Below, one piece after another: positions 12,326 to 20,580 of a DNA stretch of 64,000 nt. The stretch covers positions 31,079-95,078 of the forward strand of contig NJIE01000029.1 in NCBI GenBank assembly GCA_002213445.1. The letters are read 5' to 3'. The notes beneath the pieces are model-generated. The model was not told the DNA's origin. It searched no databases and saw nothing but the letters and a program-made list of their open reading frames with translations. Origin of the DNA: Xenophilus sp. AP218F. Lineage in GTDB: Bacteria > Pseudomonadota > Gammaproteobacteria > Burkholderiales > Chromobacteriaceae. Positions within the stretch are counted from its first letter, which is position 1. Each line of letters begins with the position of its first letter. A program made the position numbers and the translations under genes.

Positions 12326-13453
12326 TTATACCCGTTCCTGCATCGCCGCGATGAAGCGGTCGAACAAATAGGCCACGTCCTCCGGGCCCGGACTCGCTTC
12401 CGGGTGGCCCTGGAAGGAGAAGGCCGGGCGGTCGGTCAGCGCGATGCCCTGCACCGTCTGGTCGAACAAGGAGCGGTGCGTCACGCGGACATTGGCCGGC
12501 AGGCTGGTTTCGTCCACCTGGAAGCCGTGGTTCTGGCTGGTGATCATCACCCGGCCGCTATCCAGATCCTGCACCGGATGGTTGGCGCCGTGATGGCCGA
12601 ACTTCATCTTCGACGTCTTGCCGCCGGAGGCCAGGCCCAGCAGCTGGTGGCCGAGGCAAATGCCGAACACCGGCAGCTTGGTGTCCAGAATCTGCCGGAT
12701 CGCGCCGATGGCGTAGTCGCACGGCTCCGGATCGCCCGGGCCGTTGGACAGGAACACGCCGTGCGGATTGAGCGCCAGCACATCCCTGGCCGGGGTCTTG
12801 GCCGGCACCACGGTGATCTGGCAGCCGCGCTCGGCCAGCATGCGCAGGATGTTGTGCTTGACGCCGAAATCGTAGGCGACCACGTGGTAGCGGGTGGCCG
12901 CCTGCACGCGATGGCCGGCGCCCAGCCGCCATTCGCGCTCGGTCCAGGCGTATGGTTTCTGACAGCTGACCACTTGCGCCAGGTCCTGGCCGGCCATGCT
13001 GCCGAAACCGCGCGCCAACTCCAGGGCGCGCGCCTCGTCGATGTCGCCGGCCATGATGCAGCCGGCCTGCGCGCCCTTTTCGCGCAGGATGCGGGTCAGG
13101 CGGCGGGTATCGATGTCGGCGATGGCGACCAGCTGGTGCTTTTTCAGGTAATCGGACAGCGAGTCTTCGGCGCGGAAATTGCTATGCAGCAAGGGCAGAT
13201 CGCGGATGATGAGCCCGGATGCAAAAACGGCGCGAGATTCGGTGTCTTCCGAATTCGCGCCGACGTTTCCAATATGGGGATAAGTCAGAGTGACGATCTG
13301 TTTGGTATAGGAGGGATCGGTGAGAATCTCCTGATAACCGGTGATGGCGGTATTGAATACCACCTCCCCCACCGTGTGGCCGGTGGCGCCGATAGCACTA
13401 CCTTTGAAAAGCGTGCCGTCTGCCAAGACAAGGATTGCGGGTATGTTTGACAC
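12326..13453 (-). CDS. carA: Carbamoyl-phosphate synthase small (glutaminase) subunit
   Basis: Hydrolyses glutamine and passes ammonia to CarB. The start is GTG 13453, preceded by AGGAG at about 8 bp, giving 375 residues. The C-terminal class-I glutamine amidotransferase domain has the nucleophile C266 in FGICLGHQ and the partners H350 and E352 in [10 protein letters not shown]. The N-terminal domain begins [18 protein letters not shown]. It is the first gene of a carA-leuE-carB run with a structured 5' leader. Confidence 0.97.
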   Translation of the reverse strand: MSNIPAILVLADGTLFKGSAIGATGHTVGEVVFNTAITGYQEILTDPSYTKQIVTLTYPHIGNVGANSEDTESRAVFASGLIIRDLPLLHSNFRAEDSLSDYLKKHQLVAIADIDTRRLTRILREKGAQAGCIMAGDIDEARALELARGFGSMAGQDLAQVVSCQKPYAWTEREWRLGAGHRVQAATRYHVVAYDFGVKHNILRMLAERGCQITVVPAKTPARDVLALNPHGVFLSNGPGDPEPCDYAIGAIRQILDTKLPVFGICLGHQLLGLASGGKTSKMKFGHHGANHPVQDLDSGRVMITSQNHGFQVDETSLPANVRVTHRSLFDQTVQGIALTDRPAFSFQGHPEASPGPEDVAYLFDRFIAAMQERV

Positions 13454-13486
13454 GGGCGGGCTCCTATTGCGTTTGCCTGGCGGGTA

Positions 13487-13510
13487 AGGAAAAACCGGCA
13501 TGGCCGGTTT
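13487..13510 (-). promoter_or_regulatory. Terminator-like hairpin in the carA leader (possible attenuator)
   Basis: On the minus strand AAACCGGC-CAT-GCCGGTTT is followed by more T, 34 bp before the carA GTG. It resembles an intrinsic terminator upstream of the operon. Confidence 0.55.
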
Positions 13511-13538
13511 CGCGTTTTACCCTGAGTTTTTCAATTTA

Positions 13539-13598
13539 TTATGTGAATAACGGGACTAAGCGCGGCAGCGCCAGTCCCGTTTGGTTAAACCTTTCCAT
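13539..13598 (-). other. Possible 19-codon leader ORF with internal hairpin, upstream of carA
   Basis: ATG 13598 to TAA encodes a 19-residue peptide starting MERFNQTG with four leucines. No strong ribosome site precedes it. A hairpin, ACGGGACT...AGTCCCGT (13550-13580), lies inside it. A promoter-like pair TTGTGC-N17-TAGTAT overlaps its start codon, so transcription of the whole ORF is uncertain. Confidence 0.3.
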
Positions 13599-13684
13599 AC
13601 TAACAACTGTTGCCGCATCGCACAATAGCCAAGCGCCGTTTTTTCGGCATTTTTCACGCACCGGCGCGCGAAGCGCCAAGCTCG

Positions 13685-14434
13685 TCACGCCCCCGGTTTG
13701 ACCTGCCAGGACACGCTGGTCGGCCCGCTGGGCTGGCCCAGCATCAGCAACAGCGGCTTGAGAGCGTCGTATTTCTCCGGCGAGCTGTCGGCCATGCCGG
13801 CCAGCTGCAACGCCCCGCCCGGCTGCCACTGCCCCTGGCCGTTGATCATCAGCGGACCCTCCAGCGTCGCCACGTTCAACAGCACCGCGTTGCCGTTGGC
13901 CGCCACGTCAAGCTGGTAGCTGCCAAACGGCAGCACGCTGGTCAAAGGCGACGCCGCCCCGCGCCAGGACAGCTGCAGGCCGCCGTTCCACTGCCCGTCC
14001 TGACGGACAAGCTGGGCCAGCTGCAGATTGAGTTCCCCGCCCAGCCTGGCCGCCTGCCAGGTCTTGGACAGATTGGCCAGCGCCGCCGCCGGCAGCTGGA
14101 AGGCGACGCCGGCCACTTCCTGCCGCCCCCACCCCAGCAACAGCCGGCCCGGCTGGCCATCGCTATCCAGCAACCACGCCAGCTTGCCCTGCAGCAAGGC
14201 CTTAGGCTGCCAATGCCAGGCCAGCGCGCTCATCGCCAGCACTTCGCCGCCCTCGCCCAGGAACACCAGCTGGGTCGCGCCGTCCCACACCGTGCCGGAC
14301 GCCTTGCTCAGCCGCCAGCGGCCTTCGGTGGCGCGCTCCAGCGGCAAGGACAGCCAGCTGGCGGGCAACGCCGACAAGGCGCCGATGGCCAGCAACAACA
14401 ACAAGGTCAGCCATTTGGCCGCGCGCCGCTTCAT
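13685..14434 (-). CDS. gspN: Type II secretion system protein N
   Basis: Inner-membrane-anchored accessory protein of the type II secretion system, 249 residues. A basic start and a transmembrane segment at about 9-28 are followed by a periplasmic region with the family pattern SLPLERATEGRWRLSKASGTVWDGATQLV. Function is not well established, and GspN is dispensable in some systems. ATG 14434 overlaps the gspM stop by four bases, with GGGAGGAC upstream. It is the last gene of the operon; no clear T-tract terminator follows. Confidence 0.85.
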   Translation of the reverse strand: MKRRAAKWLTLLLLLAIGALSALPASWLSLPLERATEGRWRLSKASGTVWDGATQLVFLGEGGEVLAMSALAWHWQPKALLQGKLAWLLDSDGQPGRLLLGWGRQEVAGVAFQLPAAALANLSKTWQAARLGGELNLQLAQLVRQDGQWNGGLQLSWRGAASPLTSVLPFGSYQLDVAANGNAVLLNVATLEGPLMINGQGQWQPGGALQLAGMADSSPEKYDALKPLLLMLGQPSGPTSVSWQVKPGA

Positions 14435-14940
14435 GATTGTCCTCCCGCGTGCAGCAGCAAGGCCTTGATATGCGCCTGTCCCGGCGCGGGCTGGGCCTCC
14501 AGCCGCATGCTCTCTATCCTCACCTGGTGCTGCGCCGCCAGCACCCCGGCCACGCGCGTCCAGGCGTCGAAATTGACCACCCCTTCCAGCGTGACCCCGT
14601 ATTCTCCGTCCGCGTTCAGTTGCCAGCCCGCGGGCGGCAGGCCTTGCGCCTGCGCCACTTGCCGGATCAGCGGCATCAGCTCCCTGGCCGGCAGCGCCGT
14701 CTGCGCCGGCTGGCGCTTGAGCTTGTCGGCCTCCGCGGCCAGACTTTGCACATAGCCAAGCTCGGCCTGCAGCTTCTGCACGCTGGCGCGGTTGCGCGCC
14801 AGCGACTGGCTGGCCGGCTCCCATACGCCCAGATACAGCGTCGCCGCGCCCAGCACCGCGGCCATGGCGGCCAACAGGCGCTGCTCGCGCGGGCTGCGTT
14901 GCCGCCAGTAGGCCATTCCTTGTTCTCGCCAGGCTTTCAT
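14431..14940 (-). CDS. gspM: Type II secretion system protein M
   Basis: Bitopic inner-membrane protein that binds GspL in the assembly platform. It has 169 residues with a short cytoplasmic start containing YWRQRSPREQRLL, a transmembrane segment at about 22-41, a periplasmic helix of about 40 residues (SLARNRASVQKLQAELGYVQ) and a ferredoxin-like C-terminal domain. ATGA overlaps with gspN, and the ATG overlaps the gspL stop, implying translational coupling. Confidence 0.9.
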   Translation of the reverse strand: MKAWREQGMAYWRQRSPREQRLLAAMAAVLGAATLYLGVWEPASQSLARNRASVQKLQAELGYVQSLAAEADKLKRQPAQTALPARELMPLIRQVAQAQGLPPAGWQLNADGEYGVTLEGVVNFDAWTRVAGVLAAQHQVRIESMRLEAQPAPGQAHIKALLLHAGGQS

Positions 14941-16130
14941 CACGGCTCCCGCATCACGATCAGTTCTTTGACGCCCGGCTGCGAAGCGTTCGCCTCCAGC
15001 CGGATCTGGCGGCCGGCCAGCAAGGCGCGCCAGCGGCGCAAGGTTTCGGCCGGCACGTCCACCGCCTGCAGCTTGAGGCGACCGGATTCGTACTCCAAGC
15101 TGCGTACTTGCAGTTCGCGGCCGCTCGCCGCCGCCAGTTCGCCCATCAAGGCCACCGCGTCGTCCCGCGCCGGCAAGCCGTGGCTCAGCCTGAGCTTGTC
15201 CACCGCCCGCGTCATCGGCAGCGCGCTGCCGCCGGGCATGGCTTGCGCGCCGAGCCAGGGCTTGGCGGTTTCGCGTATCTGTTGCGACAGACTGTGCTTT
15301 TGCCAGGCATACCAACCGCTCTGGCCCAGGGTCAGCAGCAACTGCGCCGCCAGCAGGCCGCCCAGCAGCAGGCCGGCTCGGCGCAGCGACGGGCCCCAGT
15401 CGCGCCAGCGGCGATTGGCCGCCAACTCGCCGCGGGCGAAATCGAATTCGGCGTGCCAACTGCCCTGCCGCCAGTCGTGGCTGGCGTGGCGGGCGGGTTC
15501 GATCTGCCAGCCCGGCATGCGCCGGCTTATCAGCTCGGCCGCGTCCGCGCCGCAGGCCAGCACGGCGCTGGGCGGCTGGCCGCCGGCCAACTGTGCCAAG
15601 AGCGCCTGCTCGGCCTCGGCTCCGCACAAGGGCAGACTGGCGGCCTGGCCGGACGCCAGCCGCAACAGCCAGCGGTCCGCCGCGCGCGCCACGCTCCAGC
15701 CGTTTTCGCTCGGCAGCGGCAGCAGGCACTCTTCCGGCGCGATGCGGTCGCACAGGCGACCCAGGCTTTTGAGCGTGGCCACCGCGCGGCGCACGCCGAA
15801 GGCCTCGGTCGCCGCCACCGCGCGCAAACCGTCCGCGCCGACGCCGCCCAGCGCATAAAGATTGGCCGCCGGATCATTGGCCAGGCCCTCTTCCAGCGCG
15901 AAGCCTATCATCGCCGCGGTGGGCTGCTTGACGCCGTCCGGCAGCTTGAGCCGGCTGAACAGCGTGCGCCCGGCCGGCAGGACCAGCTCGCAGCGATCCG
16001 CGCGCGGCCAGCTGGCCGGAACGCTGTCGCCCTGCGCGCTCAGCTCGCCGCGCGCGCCCAGCAGGGCCCACGGCAAGCCCGGCTCGCTATCGGGCCAGCC
16101 GGTCCGCAGATAGAGTCGAAGCGTCGTCAT
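14940..16130 (-). CDS. gspL: Type II secretion system protein L
   Basis: Links the cytoplasmic ATPase GspE to the membrane platform. The protein has 396 residues: an actin-like cytoplasmic domain (about 1-235), one transmembrane segment (about 253-270) and a periplasmic ferredoxin-like domain. ATG 16130 has GGAGA seven bases upstream. The first 44 bp overlap the end of gspK in another frame, which is unusually long for this operon. Confidence 0.92.
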   Translation of the reverse strand: MTTLRLYLRTGWPDSEPGLPWALLGARGELSAQGDSVPASWPRADRCELVLPAGRTLFSRLKLPDGVKQPTAAMIGFALEEGLANDPAANLYALGGVGADGLRAVAATEAFGVRRAVATLKSLGRLCDRIAPEECLLPLPSENGWSVARAADRWLLRLASGQAASLPLCGAEAEQALLAQLAGGQPPSAVLACGADAAELISRRMPGWQIEPARHASHDWRQGSWHAEFDFARGELAANRRWRDWGPSLRRAGLLLGGLLAAQLLLTLGQSGWYAWQKHSLSQQIRETAKPWLGAQAMPGGSALPMTRAVDKLRLSHGLPARDDAVALMGELAAASGRELQVRSLEYESGRLKLQAVDVPAETLRRWRALLAGRQIRLEANASQPGVKELIVMREP

Positions 16131-17079
16131 TTTTTTCTCCGCTTGACCGCGCCGATTGCGCGCGGCCGTCGTTGCCATCCTGTCGCCAAAGCATTTTGAC
16201 GACGTTGAGGTTGCTGTAGATCATCGCCCGCATTTCCAGCCGGGCGCGGCCGTAGCTGGCGCGGCTCTCCAGCAGGAAATAATTGGACGCCGCGCCGATG
16301 TCGGCGTCGGCGACGATGCCGGGAGCCGGCAGCCGCGCCCGGAAATCGGCGGCGTCCTTGAAATAATTGGTCTTGCGCTGATTGATCAGCACCAGCAAAT
16401 TGCCTTCGCCGATGCCGGGCAGCAAGGCCTTGAGCATCTGGTCGGTGGCGGTATTGACGTTGATCTGCGTCGCCGTCGGCGGCAGCGCCGCCACGTGCGG
16501 GGCGAGCTTGGCTATCACCGCCGGCGTGTAGCCCGGCAGCCAGCGCAGCATCTCTACCCGGGCCAGCGGATAGTTGGCCCCCGCCGCGGCTGGCGCCGCC
16601 TCGTCCTGGCCGCCCTGCCCCGGCATGTCCTCGTCCTTGCCGCCGCGCAGCTGCTTGAGCAGCGGCTCGGACAGCGTGGTGGGCAAGCCCAGCGTCAAGA
16701 GCAGGCGCTTGTAAAGCTTGAGCTGGCGGACATTGGTCTGGCCGTTGGCCACCAGCGAATTGATATTGAAGCGCCCCTGCAGATCCGCCAGCTGGCCGCT
16801 GACCTTGACCCCCTGGGCCTCGGTTTGCGGCAGCGGCTGGGCCCACAGCTGGGACAAGGCCACCACGCCGTTGCCGGCGGGGCCGTTGTTGAAGCGCAGA
16901 ATCTCCATCGCCCAGCCAAGGCCGGCGTCGGCCACCTGGCGCAGCTGGGCGCGGCTTCGGTCGTTTTCCAGCTGATGCCACCACAGCCCCTGCTGCCACA
17001 GCACCATGCCGGCCGCGGTGGTGGCCAGCGCCACGATCAGAAGCGCCATGATCACCGCCATGCCCTGTTGCCGCTTCAT
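16087..17079 (-). CDS. gspK: Type II secretion minor pseudopilin K
   Basis: Large tip pseudopilin, 330 residues. The prepilin leader is MKRQQG|MAVIMALLIV with cleavage after G6. As is usual for GspK there is no Glu at mature position 5. A helical insert domain and the family segment INVNTATDQMLKALLPGI (a saposin/HhH-like region) follow. ATG 17079 overlaps the gspJ stop as ATGA. It is expected to cap the pseudopilus with GspI and GspJ and to be cleaved by PilD encoded at 36456-37337. Confidence 0.93.
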   Translation of the reverse strand: MKRQQGMAVIMALLIVALATTAAGMVLWQQGLWWHQLENDRSRAQLRQVADAGLGWAMEILRFNNGPAGNGVVALSQLWAQPLPQTEAQGVKVSGQLADLQGRFNINSLVANGQTNVRQLKLYKRLLLTLGLPTTLSEPLLKQLRGGKDEDMPGQGGQDEAAPAAAGANYPLARVEMLRWLPGYTPAVIAKLAPHVAALPPTATQINVNTATDQMLKALLPGIGEGNLLVLINQRKTNYFKDAADFRARLPAPGIVADADIGAASNYFLLESRASYGRARLEMRAMIYSNLNVVKMLWRQDGNDGRAQSARSSGEKNDDASTLSADRLAR

Positions 17080-17654
17080 GGCAGCACCCACACGCGGCGC
17101 GCCGTTTCCTTGCCCGGCAACAAGACCTTCATTTCCAGCGCCCGCGCCGAACGCGTCGCCCCGGAGCCGGCGGCCGGCGGCCAGGCGTCCTGCCAGCTGC
17201 CGTCGTCGGCCAGGACACGCCAACGCACGCGCGCCGCGCCGTCCAGCAATGGATAGCTGGCGGCGGCCTCGCCGCTCGCGTCGGCCGCGGACCAGCTCAG
17301 GCCCTGCGCGCCGGCGCGATAACGGATGCGCTCTATGCCGCTGCGGTAGCGGGTGGAGACGCCTTCCAGCACGAGCGTTTGGCCATCTGCCTCGTTTTGC
17401 AGCAGCAGATTGCTGCCGCCCAGCGCCAGCCCTTGCTGCAGGTCGGCCACTTGCGCGGCCGGCGTCTGGTTGCCCAGATCGCCTTCCAGCCGCCGGAAGG
17501 CCCGCGCCACGTCCACCCACTGCTGGCCGGTCTGCATCAGCCGCTCGCGCGCGATCAGCAGCGAACCGAAAGCCTTGTAGCCCATCACCGACAGGATGGC
17601 GAGCAAGCTCATCGCCACCAGGATCTCGATCAGGGTCATGCCGCGCTGCTTCAA
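17076..17654 (-). CDS. gspJ: Type II secretion minor pseudopilin J
   Basis: Minor pseudopilin, 192 residues. It starts with TTG at 17654: GGGGAG lies seven bases upstream, and this start gives a leader KQRG|MTLIEILVAM with Glu5 after cleavage at G5, matching GspI. No ATG in the right place exists, since the first ATG would remove the leader. The TTG overlaps the gspI stop (TTGA), coupling translation. Mature domain contains the family pattern FRRLEGDLGNQ. Confidence 0.92.
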   Translation of the reverse strand: MKQRGMTLIEILVAMSLLAILSVMGYKAFGSLLIARERLMQTGQQWVDVARAFRRLEGDLGNQTPAAQVADLQQGLALGGSNLLLQNEADGQTLVLEGVSTRYRSGIERIRYRAGAQGLSWSAADASGEAAASYPLLDGAARVRWRVLADDGSWQDAWPPAAGSGATRSARALEMKVLLPGKETARRVWVLP

Positions 17655-18028
17655 TTGCCGCTCCCCTGCTGCAGCCGCAGGTAGCCGGTCATCTCCGCCA
17701 GCACGTAACGGCCGGCGCCCGGCGCCAGAATGCGCACCACCACCTTGCGGAAATTGGGGTTGGGCGTTTGCGCCACTTCGCGCTCCCAGCGCCAGACGCG
17801 GCCGTCCTCTTCGTTTTGCCCGGCCAGTTGCCCGGTTTCCGGCCATTCGCGCCGCGCCTGCATCAGCGCGATAAGGTTCTGCGCTTCCCAGTTGGCCTGC
17901 ATCCGCGCCCTCATGCCCTCGGCGTTGTCGGCGGCCAGGCCGGTGGCGCGCAACAGCGCGCCCAGCGCCACGGCGATGATGGCCAGCGCCACCAGCACCT
18001 CGAACAAGGTGAAACCGCGCTGTTTCAT
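17651..18028 (-). CDS. gspI: Type II secretion minor pseudopilin I
   Basis: Minor pseudopilin of 125 residues, part of the tip complex that starts pseudopilus assembly. The leader is MKQRG|FTLFEVLVALAI with cleavage after G5 and Glu at mature position 5. A small globular domain ends YVLAEMTGYLRL. ATG 18028 overlaps the gspH stop as ATGA. Confidence 0.93.
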   Translation of the reverse strand: MKQRGFTLFEVLVALAIIAVALGALLRATGLAADNAEGMRARMQANWEAQNLIALMQARREWPETGQLAGQNEEDGRVWRWEREVAQTPNPNFRKVVVRILAPGAGRYVLAEMTGYLRLQQGSGN

Positions 18029-18498
18029 GAGCCGTCCGCCACGGTGACGCGCCCCAGCGGCGACTGCAGCACCGTCAGCTGCCTCTGCTCGGTTTTGACC
18101 TGCAAGGCCAGGGTGGCGGCGCGGCCGTCCTGCCACAGCGGCAAAGGCGTATTCGACGGCCAGGGCTGGCCGTCCAGCAGCAGCGCCCCGCCCTGGATGC
18201 CTTCCGGCCAGGGGTGGTCGGCCAGGAGTTCGTCGCCGGCCCGCTGCCAGCGGCCCTCGTCGTCCAGCCGGCGAAAACCGTAGGCCTTGCCGTTCCACAC
18301 CAGCGCCAGCGGATCGCCCATTTCGGCGGCGTCGCCGGCCTGCTCCAGCACCCGCGCCAGGCGATAGGCCTCGTCCGACGCCAGCCTGTGCGTATCGGGG
18401 CGCAGGCTGAGCGTCACCGTGGTGGCCAGCACTCCGATGATCAGCATCACCACCATCACCTCGATCAGGGTGAAGCCGTCCGCGCGCCGTGGGTTCAT
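18025..18498 (-). CDS. gspH: Type II secretion pseudopilin H
   Basis: Minor pseudopilin of 157 residues. The leader is MNPRRADG|FTLIEVMVVM with cleavage after G8. The mature domain includes SLRPDTHRLASDEAYRLA, matching the GspH/FimT fold. ATG 18498 gives a normal short leader; upstream in-frame codons belong to the gspG region. It lies 14 bp downstream of gspG. Confidence 0.93.
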   Translation of the reverse strand: MNPRRADGFTLIEVMVVMLIIGVLATTVTLSLRPDTHRLASDEAYRLARVLEQAGDAAEMGDPLALVWNGKAYGFRRLDDEGRWQRAGDELLADHPWPEGIQGGALLLDGQPWPSNTPLPLWQDGRAATLALQVKTEQRQLTVLQSPLGRVTVADGS

Positions 18499-18512
18499 GC
18501 CTGGCGGCCGGC

Positions 18513-18956
18513 TTACTTGCCGCTGTCCCAGTTGCCGATGTCGGCGTCGTTGCCCTCGCCGCCCGGCTCTCCGTCGGCGCCGAAGCTCCAGATATCGATT
18601 TCGCCGTGCGTGCCGGGGTTGGCGTACTGGTAGGGGTTGCCCCACGGGTCCTTGGGCAAGCGTTCCAGATAGCCGCCCGGCTTCCAGTTTTTCGGTTCCG
18701 GCGCGGAGGCGGGCTTCTGCACCAGGGCCTGCAAGCCCTGCTCGCTGCTGGGGTAGCGGCCGTTGTCCAGACGGTAGAGCTTGAGCGCCTGGCTGATCGC
18801 GCCGATGTCCTGTTTGGCGGCGACGATGCGCGCCTCGTCCGGACGGCTCATCACCTTGGGCACCACCAGCGCGGCCAGCACGCCGAGGATGACGATCACC
18901 ACCATGATTTCGATCAGGGTGAAGCCGCGTTGGGCGGCGCGTTTGAGCTGTTTCAT
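18513..18956 (-). CDS. gspG: Type II secretion major pseudopilin G
   Basis: Main subunit of the pseudopilus, 147 residues. The leader is [21 protein letters not shown] with cleavage after G11 and Glu5. The family C-terminus with [13 protein letters not shown] and [18 protein letters not shown] is complete; its acidic residues form the calcium site in known GspG structures. GGAGAC precedes ATG 18956. It is separated from gspF by an unrelated membrane-protein gene. Confidence 0.97.
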   Translation of the reverse strand: MKQLKRAAQRGFTLIEIMVVIVILGVLAALVVPKVMSRPDEARIVAAKQDIGAISQALKLYRLDNGRYPSSEQGLQALVQKPASAPEPKNWKPGGYLERLPKDPWGNPYQYANPGTHGEIDIWSFGADGEPGGEGNDADIGNWDSGK

Positions 18957-18996
18957 TCTGTCTCCGTCTTTCATGGCCGGCTGTCCGGCCTGTTTG

Positions 18997-19314
18997 CTAC
19001 AAATCGGTATTTCGTTGCGCGTGGTGGTGCAAGGCAATCAACGCATCCAGCCGTTTGCGAAGATAAATGCATTCTCGAATGGCCGTCGCTGCCAGCGCAA
19101 AGGCCATCAAGGCAAGCGTCCAAGCTGTGTGTTGTTGCCAGTCGGCAGAGTATTGCTTGTAAGCCCAGATCAGGATAAGCAGCATGCCGACCGCCGGCAG
19201 TATCACCGACCATGCCGTTAGATTGCTGTTCCTGCGTTTGGCCAAGATAGCCTCGGCTTGTACCTTAAGCGTTACATCTTTCGCCAATTGTTCGGCGCTG
19301 AGCGGATCAATCAT
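18997..19314 (-). CDS. Unrecognised two-helix membrane protein inside the gsp operon
   Basis: I do not recognise this 105-residue protein. It begins [17 protein letters not shown], a charged helical N-terminus of about 35 residues, then a hydrophobic segment near 35-54, a short polar loop with SADWQQHTA, a second hydrophobic segment near 64-82, and a basic tail with a His-rich end. AAGGGG precedes ATG 19314; an in-frame ATG at 19338 is also possible. It lies 55 bp after gspF and 40 bp before gspG on the same strand, so it is probably co-transcribed. Base composition looks less GC-rich than its neighbours. It could be a T2SS accessory protein or an unrelated passenger. Confidence 0.7.
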   Translation of the reverse strand: MIDPLSAEQLAKDVTLKVQAEAILAKRRNSNLTAWSVILPAVGMLLILIWAYKQYSADWQQHTAWTLALMAFALAATAIRECIYLRKRLDALIALHHHAQRNTDL

Positions 19315-19368
19315 CCCGTGCCCCTTCTTGAACAGCATCGCGTTCAGAAAAACTCACAGTTGTCACTG

Positions 19369-20580
19369 TCAATGCACCATCTGGTTCATGTCTACGATCG
19401 GCATCATGATGGCCAGCACGATCAGCAGCACCATGCCGCCCATCACCAGGATCAGCAAGGGCTCCATCAGCGTGGTGAAGGTTGCGAGCTTGCGCTCCAC
19501 TTCCTGCTCCTGCTGCTGCGCGGCGCGGTCCAGCATGTGCGACAGCGTGCCGCTGGCCTCGCCGCTGGCGATCAGGTGGATCAGCACCGGCGGGAACTGG
19601 CCGCTGGCCTTGAGCGCGCGCGACAGGGAAATCCCCTCGCGCACCTTGCCCATCGCGTCCGATACCGCGTCGCGCATCGGCAGCATGGTCATCAGGCCGC
19701 GCGCCGTCTCCAGCGCGGTGAGCAGGGGCACGCCGGAGCCCACCAGGATGGACATGGTGCTGGCCATGCGCGCGGTGTTCAGCGCGCGGAACAGGCGGCC
19801 GAACACCGGCAGCTTGAGCACCCGGGCGTGAAAGCGCCGCTTCAGCGCCGGCGCGCGCAAGGCGCGCGCGGTCAGGAAGGCCGCCGCGACGATGGCGATC
19901 AGGAGCGCGAGGCCCCATTCGCGCAAGAAGTCGCTGCACGCCACCAGCGCGCGGGTGAGAAAAGGCAGCGTCTGCTTGGTCTGGGCGAACACGCTCACCA
20001 CCTGCGGCACCACGTAACTCATCAGGCCGGCCACCACCAGGATGGCCACCAGGGTCACCACCGCCGGGTAAGCCAAGGCCAGCGTCACTTTCTGCTGGGT
20101 GTTCTGCCGCTTGTCCAGGTATTCCGCCAGCCGCGCCATCACCATGTCCAGATGGCCGGACTGCTCGCCGGCCTGCACCAGCGAGCGGTACAAGGGCGAA
20201 AATACGCCCGGCGCGGCGGACAGGGCCTGGGCGAAGCTCTTGCCCTCCATGATGTCGCTTCTGAGCGCGGCCAGCACGGTGCGGCTCCTGGGGTTTTCCG
20301 ATTGCTCGGTCACCGCGGTGAGCGCTTTCTCCAGCGTCAGGCCGGCGTTGAGCAAGGTGGACAACTGCTCGGTGATCATCACCAGCTCCGCGCGCGGCAG
20401 GCTGCGGCGCAGCGCGTTGCTGCCGGCGCCGCCGCTTTTGGCGTTGACGCTTTCCACCTCCACCGGCAGCAGCCCGCGCTCGCGCAGCTGGCCGCGGGCG
20501 GCGCGGGCGGAGTCGGCCTCCAGCAGGCCGCTTTGCTCCTTGCCGGCCGCGTCGAAGGCGGTGTACTTGAAGGCGGCCAT
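19369..20580 (-). CDS. gspF: Type II secretion inner-membrane platform protein F
   Basis: Polytopic core of the assembly platform, 403 residues. Two repeated GspF cytoplasmic domains are visible (LPRAELVMITEQLSTLLNAG near 61 and LKLPVFGRLFRALNTARMAS near 261), with hydrophobic segments near 160-190, 215-235 and 372-395. The start MAAFKYTAFDAAGKEQSG is typical. ATG 20580 overlaps the gspE stop by one base. Confidence 0.96.
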   Translation of the reverse strand: MAAFKYTAFDAAGKEQSGLLEADSARAARGQLRERGLLPVEVESVNAKSGGAGSNALRRSLPRAELVMITEQLSTLLNAGLTLEKALTAVTEQSENPRSRTVLAALRSDIMEGKSFAQALSAAPGVFSPLYRSLVQAGEQSGHLDMVMARLAEYLDKRQNTQQKVTLALAYPAVVTLVAILVVAGLMSYVVPQVVSVFAQTKQTLPFLTRALVACSDFLREWGLALLIAIVAAAFLTARALRAPALKRRFHARVLKLPVFGRLFRALNTARMASTMSILVGSGVPLLTALETARGLMTMLPMRDAVSDAMGKVREGISLSRALKASGQFPPVLIHLIASGEASGTLSHMLDRAAQQQEQEVERKLATFTTLMEPLLILVMGGMVLLIVLAIMMPIVDMNQMVH

